The translations under genes were made by a program, and so were the position numbers. DNA of 64,000 bases from Corallococcus sp. NCRR. GTDB lineage: Bacteria; Myxococcota; Myxococcia; Myxococcales; Myxococcaceae. Positions 56,501-58,975 of this stretch are shown piece by piece (position 1 is the first letter of the stretch; each line of letters opens with the position of its first letter). The notes below the pieces were generated by a model, which had not been told where the DNA came from, did no database searches, and saw nothing but the letters and a program-made list of their open reading frames with translations. Where the stretch lies: the NCBI RefSeq assembly GCF_026965535.1, contig NZ_CP114039.1:6882001-6946000 (forward strand). The letters are read 5' to 3'.

Positions 56501-58069
56501 GGGGCCTACGTGCTGGACGCGAACCTGAGTCCCGTGTCGGTGGGCGTCCCGGGTGAGCTGTTCATCGCGGGCGAGGGCCTGGCGCGTGGCTACCGCAACC
56601 GTCCAGACCTGACGGCGGAGCGCTTCCTGCCGCATCCGTTCAGCACGAAGCCCGGAGCCCGCCTCTACCGCACGGGCGACCGGGTCCGCTGGAAGCACGA
56701 TGGCACGCTCGACTTCATGGGGCGCGTGGACTTCCAGGTGAAGCTGCGCGGCTACCGCATCGAGCCGGGCGAAATCGAGGCCGCGCTGCGCACGCACCCG
56801 GGCATCCGCGACGCGATGGTGCTCGCGCGTGAGGACGTGCCGGGCGTGCAACGGCTGGTGGCGTACGTGGCGCCGGAGGTGGACACCGCTCCGCTCCGAA
56901 GCCACCTCCAGCGCTCGCTGCCGGACTACATGATCCCGGCGGCCTACGTCGCCCTGCCCGTCCTGCCGCTGACGCCCAACGGCAAGGTGGACCGCAAGGC
57001 GCTGCCGGCTCCGTTGGATGAAGCCGCGCCCCCCGAAGCGAGGGTCGGCCCCAGGGACGAACAGGAAGCGCTGCTCGAGCGTCTCTGGGCCGAAGCCCTG
57101 GGCGTGGCCGCGGTGGACGTGCGCACCAGCTTCTTCGAACTGGGTGGGCACTCGCTGCTCGCGGTGCGGCTGATGGCGGCGGTGCACCGGGAGACGGGCC
57201 GCAAGCTCCCGCTGTCAGCGCTCTTCCAGGCCCCCAGCGTGGAGCGGTTCGCGGTCCTGCTGGGAGAGGCCGAGCCAGAGGCGCCGAAGCCCTTCACGCC
57301 GCTGGTGCCCTTCACGACCGAAGGCACCGGCACGCCGTTCTTCTGCGTGCACCCGGTGGGCGGCAACGTGCTGGCCTACGCGGAGCTCGCGCGGAAGCTG
57401 GGAGCGGATCAGCCCTTCTACGGCATCCAGGCCCGGGGCCTCGACGGAACGGATCAGCCGCTGGACACCGTGGAGGCCCTGGCCGCCAGCTACGTACGGG
57501 CGGTGCGAGGTGTCCAACCCCACGGCCCGTACCGCCTGGGCGGTTGGTCCCTGGGCGGCGTCATCGCCTACGAGATGGCGTACCAGCTCCGCGAAGCAGG
57601 CGAAGCCGTGGAGCTGGTGGCGATGATCGACTCATACGTCCCAGAGACGGTGCCGGACTCGGAGCCGGACCTGGACCGCACGCTGGCGGCGGGCCTGTTC
57701 GCGCAGGACCTGGGCGTTTCGCTGGAGGCCCTGGCACCTGACGCGTCGATCATGGAGGTGCTGGAAGCCGCGGTCCAGGCCGGCGCGCTGCCGCCCGGCG
57801 TGGACGCCACGGCCCTCTTCCAGGTCTTCGAGGCGAACCTCGAAGCGGCCCGGCGCTACCACCCACCCGCGATGGAGCAACACGTCCTGCGCATCCACGC
57901 GGAGGAGCGGGACGAGTCACGCCCCATCGACGGCGGTTGGGCGGCGCTGGTGGGCGAGCAGCTCGAATCGCACGAACTGCCGGGCACCCACCACACGCTG
58001 CTGCGCGAGCCCACGGTGCAGTCAGTGGCGGAGCTGCTGGCGAAGGCACTCCGGGACGCAGGCAGGTAG
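29627..58069 (+). CDS. Giant hybrid NRPS/PKS, C-terminal part: (C)-A-T-KS-AT-ACP-C-[A with MOX]-C-A-T-E-(C-A-T)x4-TE
   Basis: Second reading frame of the second assembly line. The GTG at 29627 lies in the middle of a C domain, and the frame carries C-domain sequence from about 29567, so an independent start is unlikely. Order: rest of C, A, T (LGATSL), KS, malonyl-type AT, ACP, C, degenerate A with luciferase-like monooxygenase, 36-bp repeat linker, C-A-T-E, four C-A-T modules and a type I TE. The PKS module has no KR, DH or ER. From 37580 to the TAG at 58067 it is paralogous to 2-20386. Cytoplasmic megasynthetase. The architecture recalls the single-gene NRPS/PKS lines of Myxococcus such as that for myxoprincomide (from memory, unverified). 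Confidence 0.95.
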   Translation: MPAEEREAEVRRLVREEAARPFDLGTGPLLRTLLLRLPPSHHVLLLGMHHVVSDGWSLEVMVREVATAYAAFASGVSPVLPALPVQYADFAAWQRGWLQGDVLADEVAWWKEQLAGAPRVLELPTDKPRPTTRSPRGALLPVHVPRELTDRLAELARREGATPFMALLAVWQVLLSRYSRQEDLLVGAPIAGRTHGDVEGLVGFFVNTLVLRARVRPEDSFRALLGQARDTTVAAYEHQDLPFEKLVEELQVSRDLGRTPLVQAVVALQNAPAAVLEAPGLRMELLEVDAGTAHFDLGLLLTQTQDGLRGSIEYSTDLFERDTVARLAGHLRVLLEASVSGPDVPVSQLPWLTPEERQQVLVAWNDTALPYPSDSTVAARFELHAARRPDAIAVEDGEAQLTYAQLDARANQLAHVLRSRGVGADVPVALCLERSVGFVVTVLGILKAGGAYVPLDASYPAQRLRFMLEDARPHLLVTTRELHGRLQLPDASLPCLFLEELALEDQPVTAPETGVGPRNLAYVIFTSGSGGRPKGVGIEQRGLLRLMHSAPYTRYGARDTGLLFAPVSFDGSVLELWTPLLHGGRLVVFPGHVPASDMDALAHVVERHGVTFVHLPAGLFSQLMEHRPDILGRLRELHAGGDIVSAPHVRRAVESLGIPFTNAYGPTECSVVATTFTVERPEQVSLSVPIGSPLSNTSVYVLDARLHPVPVGVPGELFLGGDGVARGYVSRPDLTAERFVPDAHGAMPGARLYRTGDLVRWRPDGTLEFLGRADQQVKVRGFRIELAEVEAALRDLPAVQEAAVVVREDVPGDKRLVAYAMPRAGQVLEASALRAALRQRLPEYMVPSVFVTLATLPLNPSGKVDRKALPAPDAASTGRQVRFVEPSHPLEQRLAPLFARELGTDRVGAQDHLFEELGATSLTVVRLAARLREELQREVPVVWLFEHPTLEGLVQRLERESQGSNAAPSVAPAPGHRPREASKPGASGSIAIIGMAGRFPGAMTVAEFWRNLRGGVESITRFAPEELEHLPVLPEGVELWQHPAFVPAAGVLDGVDRFDHTFFDMSLREAQFTDPQQRLFLQTAWAALEDAGIDPERFPGAISLYAGATGSGYTDAVRQAMPMDAASFMELQGTATHESLATKTSFKLGLTGESTLLYTACSTGLVAVHLACQSLRVGQSDVALAGATRLSVPQRTGYVAQEGLIFSPDGHCRAFDEKAGGTLSGNGVGAVVLKRLEDAVRDGDSIYAVIRGSAINNDGRNKSGFTAPSVQGQAAVVSQALTNAGVSPEAVGYVEAHGTATPLGDPIEVAALTRAYGLGAEHRGHIALASLKTNVGHLDTAAGLAGLMKAALALHHGEIPPSLHFEKPNPQIDFDAGPFFVNTTLRSWPRSETPRFAAVSSFGIGGTNAHAILEEAPMRQSGFTTRSHQLVVLSARSPEALEAAARQLDAHVAEGVDARALADLAFTHAVGRRVFEYRHAVVAKDAEDLARQLRKPVTAVKTGKRSPRVAFVFSGQGAQRVAMGRELAEASPRFRAHLDACLALLDAPLRERVSVLLAPEGDAEASVLLADTRVALPALFSVQVALARLWQDLGVTPSAVMGHSFGEYAAACVAGALSLEDAMRLTVARGELMHRMPPGAMLAVALPVERVQPLLSGRLELAAVNAPDRCVVSGPVEEVERLEAELRAQKAGAVRMPAPHAFHSADVEPLMPELARVVGTLRWTEPTVRYVSSLTGMAARPGQLADPAYWTEQMRRPVHFTRAVETLQEEGCAVMLEVGPGQDVTPLVRANLLPVEPGAPRVRGLASLRMGGTTTEQMGWLQAVGELWSAGVAVDWNAFYAHEQRMRLHLPTYVFQEKTVWVESKAQAPASGRVPAVEVVAQAAALPASSSVEAPRPVPAGAFGGAHGPSGSMQSRAAGRVATVTQTSSSEEPPSATPGAAASFATTPLLAQTDAASVDRGPMSTRTDAPSSDGPETGSFASSIHTSETAVPTASHDAIETAASATSRTARDDAPRGEVEERVAALWRERLGLEFVGRNDDFLEIGGNSLTAAQLLNQVRDAFGVNLPLAALFEAPTVAGIAERLEPLLRQAPHAHVSVELPLVPLSRTGELPLSFVQERVWRLEQHLPGQSAYNIPFVLRLEGDVNAEVLERGVQEIVQRHEALRTTYDAVDGRPVQRFHARMHVPLTLVELRGPMETREPEALRLAREDAAKPFDLIHGPVLRTTLVRVAPQVHLLLGCIHHIVSDTLSIALFVQELGQLYDAFLQGRPSPLPPLPLQYADFGAWQRHSVAGNHLPEQDQGWRQRLAGMPRRLDLPTDRPRPADSPLTSARMTVDFPPALARELTAFGRREGFTGYMTVLAAWQTLLHRYSGQTDIIVGTPIANRTRPELLPLIGYVAHSAAFRTRFTDGLTFRELLAQVREEVADAQTRPDVPFESLVEALVPGKDIGRGRMTDSVFVYHTGAAAGATTLNLTGLRGSLVEVPGTPVQWGATLADLTLVLSESHGRVHGALEYATELFDAATVARLVEHFQVLLGAGLARPETPVSHLPLATEAERRAWPAPRASPGFTSVPSLLAERRERQADAIAVSRGDSHWTWAELGGRAEALASRLMALGVSAGTPVAVCLRSSPEKLSALWAVLSAGGAAIALGPSELARLSVYAPEGARVPVLVTTRALVASVRMEDSRVVYVEDVEAAAASSGAVADAHALAWLLPTGAGQPAWALGHRELAEFFTALDTRLSPPDGGAWLSASEPSADRPELEALWALTRGLRVVYPPERITAGLVNLHGGGPRAKAMDLSLIYFANDEDTLQGPKYELLMEGAKYADANGFSAIWTPERHFHSFGGLYPQPAVISAAIAAVTKHVHVRSGSVVLPLHDPLIIAEQWSVVDNVSQGRVGLSVATGWHTQDFTFAPANFEKRRDILLEKLATLRALWRGERFKRPGGAGTTVEGALRPKPVQKELPVWLTATSNPETFRMAGELGAGVLTGLLSHSLEELKPKVALYREAWRRNGHPGRGHVTCMLHTYLGDDEEQVLKLVRQPLLAYFRSSVDIVTSLLLTQGYQGDIQKLSADDINALLEHTFEHHAKTTGLVGTVDSAMRRLRDVRAADVDEVAALIDFGLDTPVVLDGLRRLAVVRERMDAEAAARQEQVLVEAEAGVEGLLELARQSGAVLVHTSARLARTLSELPGARESLSRVGALVVEGASVELGAALHRTAGVEVWLSGDAQEGALLPRTPRERIPANLQAWVLDAAGQPVPAGVVGELALAGAGLPTALWRAGDEEHRRLVPHPRESAARLYRTGRHARLRADGRVEPVASPSRLPPPPVAHPAVEALSPIAPVGVDGLRPAAQPVAAGGLRPGAQPISANTPWPGAQPVGTEALGPGAQPTGANTPWPGAQTLGTEAVRPGAQPTGANTPWPGAQPAGANSPWPGAHAASAEAPRPGAHPAVGQTARPVSQVATRPPVRMDAGPPPIPRVGRDTPLPLSFAQQRLWYLQQLEPGSGAYNNPSLFRLVGALDVDALQAALDALVARHEVLRTTYSLEGDRAVQNINPPRSLPLPLRDVTGDTPEAREAEMLRFCKAYVLLPFDLEKGVLRATLLRMEPQVHVLALVFHHAVSDAWCNMVIAHDLTANYAAFRSGQPSPLPELPVQYADYAVWQRAWLEGGEMEAQLAWWKQRLSGAPNLELPTDRPRPAVISFAGARHRFTLPPDVSTPLLALGRKHGATTFMVLMALFQTMLSRYSGQDDFVVGTPIAGRTRPELEWLMGCFINTLPFRAKLSGLPSFAELLVRVRTQALEAYSHQDAPFERVLDAMQLPRDLSRTPLFQVSINVVNTPEAQARPADLTLSGVTVPTDTSKFDLGFEVLEGRDGFSCSLEYATALFDAATIERMAEHLVGLARAVVASPRTPVALLPLLAEAERHQVLDAWNDTFRDYPHDACIPDLFARQAELRPDAVALEFGEERLTYAQLDARTNQWAHLLRQHGVGPDVLVAVSLDRSVELIVALLGILKAGGAYVPLDASYPAARLAAMLEDAPAKLLVTTRATREALPVELPSLFVEEAPVADQPTSRVADTGLRSRHLAYVDFTSGSTGRPKGVAVEHRAVMRLLHHPTYGHVGPEETFLLVAPISFDPTTLEIWGPLLHGGKLAVFPPTSPSDVDLLARVLQRHGVTTLLLTSGLFTQVVDVNMEALRGVRRVLVGGDVVSPVHVRRVLESDLGTAVTACYGPTETTLLASTWSVPDAASVGATMPIGRPIAQTQLYVLDVHGQPVPPGVPGELYVGGDGLARGYASRPDLTAERFVPHPFSSRPGERLYRTGDLARWRRDGVMEFLGRVDHQVKVRGFRIELAEVEAALRAHSNVREAVAWVREDVPGDKRLVAYVVPDGGPLDANALRDFMRQRVPEFMLPSAFVTLAALPLTAQAKVDRKALPAPEGQRASRREYVAPRTRMEQSLAQVLAQVLRVERVGLDDNFFELGGDSIISLQVVAKARQAGVQLLVKDLFQHPTLGALAAVARVSAASLAEQGPVVGDVPLTPIQAGFLEREPVYAHHFNHALLLKARQPLSPAHLEQALTALVVHHDALRLHYLRGPEGTWRQRDAGPDEAPLTLLQVDLSALPAEAHASAMEAEATRIQASFDLSAPPLVRPVLFHFGPGEAQRLLLVIHHLVVDTVSWRILVEDLETAYRQLQSGQGITLPAKTTSFLSWARRLETHALSDVLGAEAAFWLEAARADVAPLPVDGPGPRTYATHRTVAAELDAEATRLLLQETPGAWRARIDDVLLTALGVALGEWTGKPDVLIDLEGHGREELFADADVSRTVGWFTSLTPALLRLSFRGTLGDRLRAVRDTLRAWPGRGIGFGLLRHLGPVETRARLAALPQAQVSFNYLGQLDGSAAASTLFALSDEPVGPNVAPQAAHPHALVVDGSVLDGRLRMAFGYSPLLHHEETVRTLSQRFLSVLRELIAQRHSEDARRRTPSDFPLAHLSQAALDAVLAAQGPTVEDLFPLSPLQEGMLFHALEDPHAGFYVEHTAWTFHSDVDVALLQRTWQTAVDRNPILRTAFVWKGLETPLQAVHSHAALPFEVHDWRHLPDAEQQAALERLMAEDRSRGFDVSRAPLSRMTVVRLSDARWRCVWSHHHLLFDGWSLGLFFQEVFALYDALRAGTPLPAAGRPPFRDYIAWLGQRDAAGDERFWRGQLSGLSSPTPLPAVRPLAAQPSGVVEQPDLAIAVPEARTQALDAFAKQHQLTLNTLTQAAWALVLARHADTRDVLFGTTLAGRPPELAGSESMLGLLIATLPVRVTLPDEDSPVLPWLQSLQAKLLGIQQHQHTPLVAAHGWSDIPRGQPLFQSLLIFENYPFDESLLRRSTALDLRDLVMGESTNYPLAASVLPGRELQLHLTYDANRFDEDAVRRVLGQWRQALEELARPQARLADVSLVSAEDRAWLLRAGLGDVVDFERDSTVHGRFERQAEETPDADAVVFGETTLSFRQLNAKANALAWHLRSLGVGPEVPVALCLERSAEVIVALLAVLKAGGAFVPLDPRAPAARKSFVIEDSGATVLITTQALQEAWHSEVPHRVLLDAEPVGQSDRFSENPPRAAGPANLAYVIYTSGSTGAPKGVMVQHRSVLHLHKSMTLSIYEDLPPAQRITVNAPLYFDASIEQVIQLLSGHCLYIVPEDVRLEPEVLLEWLERQSIDVFDSTPSQLKLLLSAGLLERAHVPKHFSIGGEAMDEVTWRQLAAAKRGRGYNGYGPTEVTVDATVSVVQGAPQQVPVIGRPIANLRAYVLDTDGRLAPVGTPGELCLAGEGLARGYLGLPALTAERFMPDPFSPEPGARLYRTGDKARWREDGTLDFMGRLDFQVKLRGNRIELGEIEATLRAHPGIRDAVVQVHDDRLIAYIAPQVDTSPLREHVRQHLPEYMVPAAFIPLDALPLTPNGKVDRKALPAPEAAPVTERVIEPPATPTEAALIPLWTEVLRVPAVSRHDGFFELGGHSLLATQLVSRVRTHFGVELPLRALLEGPTVAALAERIDALRKPEAPQAPTSALPALIRAERPDVLPLSFAQHRLWFIEQLGTAGNAYSLPSMLVLQGTLDIIVMLAAFDELVRRHEALRTTFRSHEGTPSQVIHPPFPMPLRHVDLSALPTQEAREAEVSRLAQEELHTPFDLEQGPLFRGLLMKLGPTEHRLLLNTHHIISDGWSTGVLVREMAALYTAFSEEQPSPLPELPVQAADHALWQRGWLQGEVLDSQVAYWRGQLEGAAPFLELPTDHPRPARQSFRAGVRPMPLPRDLSEALEALARQTSTTPFMVLLAAFQLMLHRYAGQEDVLVGSPIAGRRHAEVEGLIGYFANTVVLRTRVRDTLRFRELLEQVRATTLGAYEHQDLPFEKLVEVLQPERDLGRTPLFQVTFTLQNAPMPELSLPGLTLRPLEANADVILFDLQWLMQRTPEGFDGALVFNQDLFEPATAASMVEHLRVLLEAVVRAPDTRLGQLPWLTEAERQRLLVGWNDTARDYPRDASVTALFTEQAARTPDAIALKSGGETLTYAALERASNQLAHHLRRQGVRPGHRVGLCLERSFDLVTGLLGILKAGAAYVPVDAKTPAERITWMLQAASVSVLVTQESLADELPQVTDLQVLLDADESQIARQPETPLDLSVHADALAYVMFTSGSTGRPKGVRVPHRGITRLVRGADFIHFGPEEVFLHLAPLAFDASTLEVWGALLNGATLVLAPPRVLSLEETGALLRREGITTLWLTAALFDQMVLHQGEALARVKQVLAGGDVLSVERVREHLKRLPPGAVLVNGYGPTENTTFSATHTLRAGDTVGHSVPIGRPLSNSTVWVLDAALQPVPPGVPGTLYVGGDGLAWGYLQRPDLTAERFIPHPFATEPGARLYDTGDRVRWQRDGTLEFLGRTDFQVKLRGFRVELGEIEAVLRLSPEVEEAVVVVREDVPGDKRLVAYVVSGEGLDTGALRVSVQKQLPEYMVPSAIVVLPKLPLSPNGKVDRKALPAPQPRATDSSTAAPRSALEKTLAGIWAEVLQLKTVDIHGDFFELGGHSLLATQVVSRIRSTLGLELPLGELFRSPTVASLAERLVDARRTQAPPLVRAERTSAPPLSFAQQRLWFIDQLEPGSPLYNMPLALSLTGDLDVAALQGSLDALMARHESLRTTFRMESGKPVQDIHPEGHVPLETVDLTVLGSRAARQAEAQRLGHAETLKPFDLKRGPVVRALLMKLDEREHVLVLHLHHIVSDGWSLGVLVRELTALYEAMRTGRAAVLPELPVQYADYAVWQRGWLQGGVLQAQVEWWKNQLSGAPLVLDMPTDRPRTTTATQQGGLVRVTLPRVLSERVDALAQAEGATPFMALLAAFQAVLSRVSGQDDVLVGSPIANRRQAETEGLIGFFVNMLVLRGRFGARTTFRELLAQIRATTLGAYEHQDIPFEHLVEALQPERDLGRTPLFQAMFALQNAPVPEMAVPGLTVGPAHFEGGAPTQFELALDLNRTRDGYEGRIHYAADLFDASTIERLVAHLRRLLEAVCDAPDLPLSDVSLVSPEELVRLVRMGSGERVDFERDATLHGLIERQVTRTPDAPAVVFGETALTYRQLDTRANQLAWRLRSMGVGPEVRVGLCLERSVEAIVAFLAVLKAGGAFVPLDPRAPPARKDYVLKDSGAAVLVTTGAACGDWSPGTVQTLWLDVEQTGLGALSHEPLPALTGPEHLAYVLYTSGSTGRPKGVMVQHRTILNMHRAFIRAFYAGQPRGQRVSVNAPLYFDAVMDRVVQLIDGHCLHIVPDALRVDPEAMLTWLEQHRIDSFDCTPAQLKPLLAAGMLERAWVPPLVMMGGDALDVESWRKLAATDRTRVFNGYGPTECTVCTAGVTIQGTRRTEPFIGRPVANLNAYVLDARQRPVPIGMPGELCFSGESVTRGYLGRPELTAERFVPDPFSDEPGARLYRTGDRGRWKPDGTLEFMGRLDFQVKLRGYRIELGEIEATLRTHAGVNDAVALVREDVPGDARLVAYVVTEGDTEGLREHLRRHLPEYMVPSAFVALPALPLTPNGKLDRKALPSPEAQRRASRSYEAPATPAEVALASLWEELLNVPVVGRNDHFFELGGHSLLATQLVSRIRARFGVDVGVRALFESPTVAGLAQRLPDAPEASALPALRPAAPPGPHPLSFAQQRLWFIDQLEPGSALYNMPTALRLTGTVDVPALQQAFDALVERHEALRTTFESHDGEPRQHVHPAPTGVLSVVDLTGLPDDLREAEAIRLASEDALTPFDLATGPLVRLTLLKLGEAEHVLLLCMHHAIGDGWSMSILVREVTALYEAFRQGQPSPLAPLPVQYPDFAVWQRCWLQGEVLDAQLAWWTQQLAGAPQALALPTDKPRPPQRSARGATFPVRLSQPLSEAVEALAQAEGATPFMVLLAAFQTLLHRYSGQEDLLVGTSIAGRRHAETEGLIGFFVNTLVLRARFDGRPSFRTLLAQVRATTLGAYEHQDIPFERLVEAVQPARDLSRTPLIQALFALQNMPDAEVRLPELTLRPVEVDLPTTKFDLDLALSRTEQGFEGTLSYATDLFEPATARRLSEHLVQLLEGAVAKPDAALDTLPLLTAEERQWVLEEWSGETARFDADLLFHARFEQQVARTPKAPAVVMGDTTVSFHQLNVRANQLAHYLRSLGVGPEAPVAFCLERSPEAIVALLGILKAGGAYVPLDPAAPEARRAFILENSGAAVLLTMQDQVESWQPAVRHVVRLDADARRIEASSPGNPRSGVRPEHLAYVIYTSGSTGMPKGVMVQHRSLSHLRHAMSEACFSKVPPGMRVALNAPYYFDVSVAQWVLMGDGHCLCLVPEAVRQDPEAMLAWLEQRRVDVLDCTPSQFKLLLEAGLLEQGHVPAHILLAGEAVDEVTWRTLAEARRTRAFNLYGPTETTVYATWERISGTAHPTPIIGRPLVNMGAYVLDANLSPVSVGVPGELFIAGEGLARGYRNRPDLTAERFLPHPFSTKPGARLYRTGDRVRWKHDGTLDFMGRVDFQVKLRGYRIEPGEIEAALRTHPGIRDAMVLAREDVPGVQRLVAYVAPEVDTAPLRSHLQRSLPDYMIPAAYVALPVLPLTPNGKVDRKALPAPLDEAAPPEARVGPRDEQEALLERLWAEALGVAAVDVRTSFFELGGHSLLAVRLMAAVHRETGRKLPLSALFQAPSVERFAVLLGEAEPEAPKPFTPLVPFTTEGTGTPFFCVHPVGGNVLAYAELARKLGADQPFYGIQARGLDGTDQPLDTVEALAASYVRAVRGVQPHGPYRLGGWSLGGVIAYEMAYQLREAGEAVELVAMIDSYVPETVPDSEPDLDRTLAAGLFAQDLGVSLEALAPDASIMEVLEAAVQAGALPPGVDATALFQVFEANLEAARRYHPPAMEQHVLRIHAEERDESRPIDGGWAALVGEQLESHELPGTHHTLLREPTVQSVAELLAKALRDAGR
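32590..35905 (+). other. PKS extension module KS-AT-ACP (malonyl)
   Basis: KS about 32590-33880: active-site Cys in TACSTG (codon 33107-33109), histidine in VEAHGTATPLGDP, and Lys/His in KTNVGHLDTAAG. AT about 34145-35050: GHSFGEYAAA (Ser codon 34436-34438) and HAFHS, the signature of malonyl-CoA specificity. No KR, DH, ER, methyltransferase or aminotransferase follows. A low-complexity Ser/Thr/Ala linker (35220-35670) leads to an ACP with IGGNSLTAAQL. The product of this step should therefore be a beta-keto extension of the preceding amino acid. Confidence 0.92.
35935..39600 (+). other. C domain plus degenerate A domain with embedded monooxygenase (second line)
   Basis: The C domain (about 35940-37300) has HHIVSDTLS. 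The A remnant (about 37340-38020) has only a recognisable A1/A2 frame; its P-loop position reads LLPTGAGQPAWALGHREL. The luciferase-like monooxygenase starts at MDLSLIYFANDEDT (38024) and runs to about 39060, with WTPERHFHSFGG and GWHTQDF. A decayed A5-A7 remnant follows (TGR in place of TGD), with no A8-A10 and no carrier. Because the nearest upstream carrier is the PKS ACP, the monooxygenase probably acts on the beta-keto intermediate held there. That is inference. Confidence 0.87.
39680..40003 (+). repeat. Nine tandem 36-bp (12-residue) repeats in interdomain linker
   Basis: Nine consecutive 12-codon units, of which PGAQPTGANTPW is typical, run without gaps from 39680 to 40003. They form a Pro/Gly/Ala-rich linker between the MOX-bearing A remnant and the next C domain. 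The paralogous linker at 2015-2130 is short and lacks the repeats, so the array arose or was lost after the duplication. Probably a flexible spacer. Confidence 0.95.
40060..44590 (+). other. Module 4 of second line: C-A-T-E
   Basis: The C domain has HHAVSDAWC. The A domain (about 41405-42945) has FTSGSTGRPKG and ACYGPTETTLL. The pocket by eye is D-P-L-L-V-G-C-L-L, unassigned. The carrier has LGGDSIISLQ near 43070. The E domain (about 43220-44560) has HHLVVDTVSWRIL and FNYLGQLDG. This is the only epimerisation step in this line, so one D-residue is expected. Paralogue of 2105-6640. Confidence 0.88.
44640..47745 (+). other. Module 5 of second line: C(DCL)-A-T
   Basis: The C domain begins EDLFPLSPLQEGMLFHAL and has HHHLLFDGWS, as expected after an epimerase. 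The A domain (about 46010-47490) has one copy of the near-palindrome at 46395, then YTSGSTGAPKG and NGYGPTEVTVD. The pocket by eye is D-A-E-D-S-G-G-V-D, Glu/Gln-like at best. The carrier has LGGHSLLATQ near 47620. Its flanks match module 2 of the first line, but its pocket does not. Confidence 0.87.
46395..46419 (+). repeat. Single copy of the same 25-bp near-palindrome in the paralogous A domain
   Basis: Sequence identical to copies 1-3 of the 8454-8706 array, at the equivalent A2-A3 loop, again read as EPVGQSDRF. It shows that the element pre-dates the duplication or was copied between the genes, and that the first gene expanded it or this one contracted it. Confidence 0.95.
47800..50945 (+). 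other. Module 6 of second line: C-A-T, valine-like pocket
   Basis: The C domain has HHIISDGWS. The A domain (about 49175-50680) has FTSGSTGRPKG and NGYGPTENTTF. Its pocket D-A-L-W-A-G-G-T-F is identical to module 3 of the first line, so the same aliphatic residue (valine, tentative) is expected in both products. The carrier has LGGHSLLATQ near 50810. Confidence 0.86.
50985..54110 (+). other. Module 7 of second line: C-A-T
   Basis: The C domain has HHIVSDGWS. The A domain (about 52355-53850) has YTSGSTGRPKG and NGYGPTECTVC. The pocket by eye is D-A-D-D-M-G-G-V-C, one residue different from module 4 of the first line. The substrate is not assigned. The carrier has LGGHSLLATQ near 53980. Confidence 0.86.
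54150..57265 (+). other. Module 8 of second line: C-A-T with pocket like module 2 of first line
   Basis: The C domain has HHAIGDGWS. The A domain (about 55520-57010) has YTSGSTGMPKG and NLYGPTETTVY. Its flanks (for example the PGNPRSGVRPEHLAY segment before the P-loop) match module 5 of the first line. Its core from about 56027 to 56475 and its pocket D-V-A-D-L-A-L-V-Y match module 2 of the first line instead. The carrier has LGGHSLLAVRL near 57140. Confidence 0.86.
57270..58069 (+). other. Terminal type I thioesterase of second line
   Basis: The GWSLGG nucleophile motif has its serine codon at 57548-57550, and a candidate catalytic His lies in LPGTHHTLLREP. Closely similar to 19561-20386, including long identical nucleotide stretches around the active site. 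It is slightly shorter in the lid region (LGVSLEALAPDAS against the longer version in the first line). It releases the finished peptide. Confidence 0.9.
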
Positions 58070-58079
58070 CAACGAAGAA

Positions 58080-58108
58080 CCCCGCTCCCTCTCGTCGAGG
58101 GGGCGGGG
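58080..58108 (+). terminator. Hairpin terminator of second NRPS gene (shared, convergent)
   Basis: The same 12-bp stem as at 20396-20423 (CCCCGCTCCCTC / GAGGGGGCGGGG) with a TCGTC loop, starting 11 bases after the TAG. It sits between the NRPS stop and the stop of the convergent DedA gene (58139), so it may act in both directions. No T-run follows. Confidence 0.7.
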
Positions 58109-58138
58109 TCCGTGAACCGCGTCACCGCTGGACCGCGG

Positions 58139-58933
58139 CTACTTGTGCGCGTTCAGGTCCGGCTCGGACGTGGGCGCCTTGTCGGCGGGCACGTCGAAGA
58201 AGGCGTTGGGGCTGGAAGCGCGCGTCGGCGACATGCTGTTCTCCAGCGTCTCCGGCACGGGCGGCAGGGCCACCGGCGTCATCTGCGCCTGGGCGGCGGC
58301 CTCGGCCTTGATCTTCGCGTTCTTGCGGCGGCGGTAGAGGAAGTAGCCCACCGCCAGCACCGCCAGCGTCCCCATCACCACGACCTGGCCGTCCTTCAGC
58401 TTGCGGATGACCATGTCCAGCTCGCCACCGAAGTGGAACCCGAGCCACACGAACACCGGCGCGGACAGGAGCGCCGCCAGGCCGTCCCAGAAGATGAAGC
58501 GCCAGTACGACATGTGCACGGAGCCCGCGGTGAAGTACGTCACCGCGCGCACGCCCGGCATGAAGCGGGCGATCATCACGATCTTCTGGCCGTGCGTGAC
58601 GAAGAGCGACTCCACCTTCGCCCGCTTCTCCGGCGTGACGATCTTGGAGAAGAACCCTCCGCCCTTCGCCCCCGGATCGCGCCCCAGCCGCGTGCCCAGC
58701 CGGCGCCCCGCCAGGTAGATGAGGCTGTCACCCACCAGGATGCCGAAGAACCCCACCGCCATCATCACCGGCAGGTGCGCCGCGCCCTTGTGCGCCAGGA
58801 ACCCACCGAGGATGAGCGAGATGTCCTCCGGCAGCGGCACGCCCAGTCCGCACGCCACCAGGATGGCGAACACGGACAGGTAGGCGAAGAGGCCCTGGGA
58901 GCTACCGAGCAGGTTGGTGAGCAGTTCTTCCAC
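58139..58933 (-). CDS. DedA/VTT-domain membrane protein
   Basis: Integral inner-membrane protein of the DedA (VTT/SNARE-associated) family, linked in other bacteria to lipid flipping and membrane homeostasis. From the GTG at 58933 it has 264 residues. Hydrophobic segments lie near 15-35, 55-75, 145-170 and 185-200. Family motifs include GVPLPEDISLILGG (31-44) and IARFMPGVRA (121-130), with the conserved arginines. The C-terminal 60 residues are a charged tail rich in Ala and Pro. A GGAA box lies about 9 bases before the GTG. A longer version from TTG at 58975 adds MPSGPSGSDWTERR and is less likely. It converges with the NRPS gene and has no evident link to it. Confidence 0.88.
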   Translation of the reverse strand: MEELLTNLLGSSQGLFAYLSVFAILVACGLGVPLPEDISLILGGFLAHKGAAHLPVMMAVGFFGILVGDSLIYLAGRRLGTRLGRDPGAKGGGFFSKIVTPEKRAKVESLFVTHGQKIVMIARFMPGVRAVTYFTAGSVHMSYWRFIFWDGLAALLSAPVFVWLGFHFGGELDMVIRKLKDGQVVVMGTLAVLAVGYFLYRRRKNAKIKAEAAAQAQMTPVALPPVPETLENSMSPTRASSPNAFFDVPADKAPTSEPDLNAHK

Positions 58934-58975
58934 GCGTCGTTCCGTCCAATCACTTCCCGAAGGGCCGCTCGGCAA

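Larger units (their letters stand above)
37580..58108 (+). repeat. Second copy of a large (>20 kb) direct duplication; first copy 2-20423
   Basis: The domain order, sequence and terminal hairpin of 2-20423 are repeated here in the same orientation, starting at a constant offset of 37578 bases. The offset drifts mainly because of the extra 36-bp repeats here and the four extra 57-bp repeats in the first copy. The upstream limit of the duplication is not visible because the window begins inside it. Confidence 0.9.
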
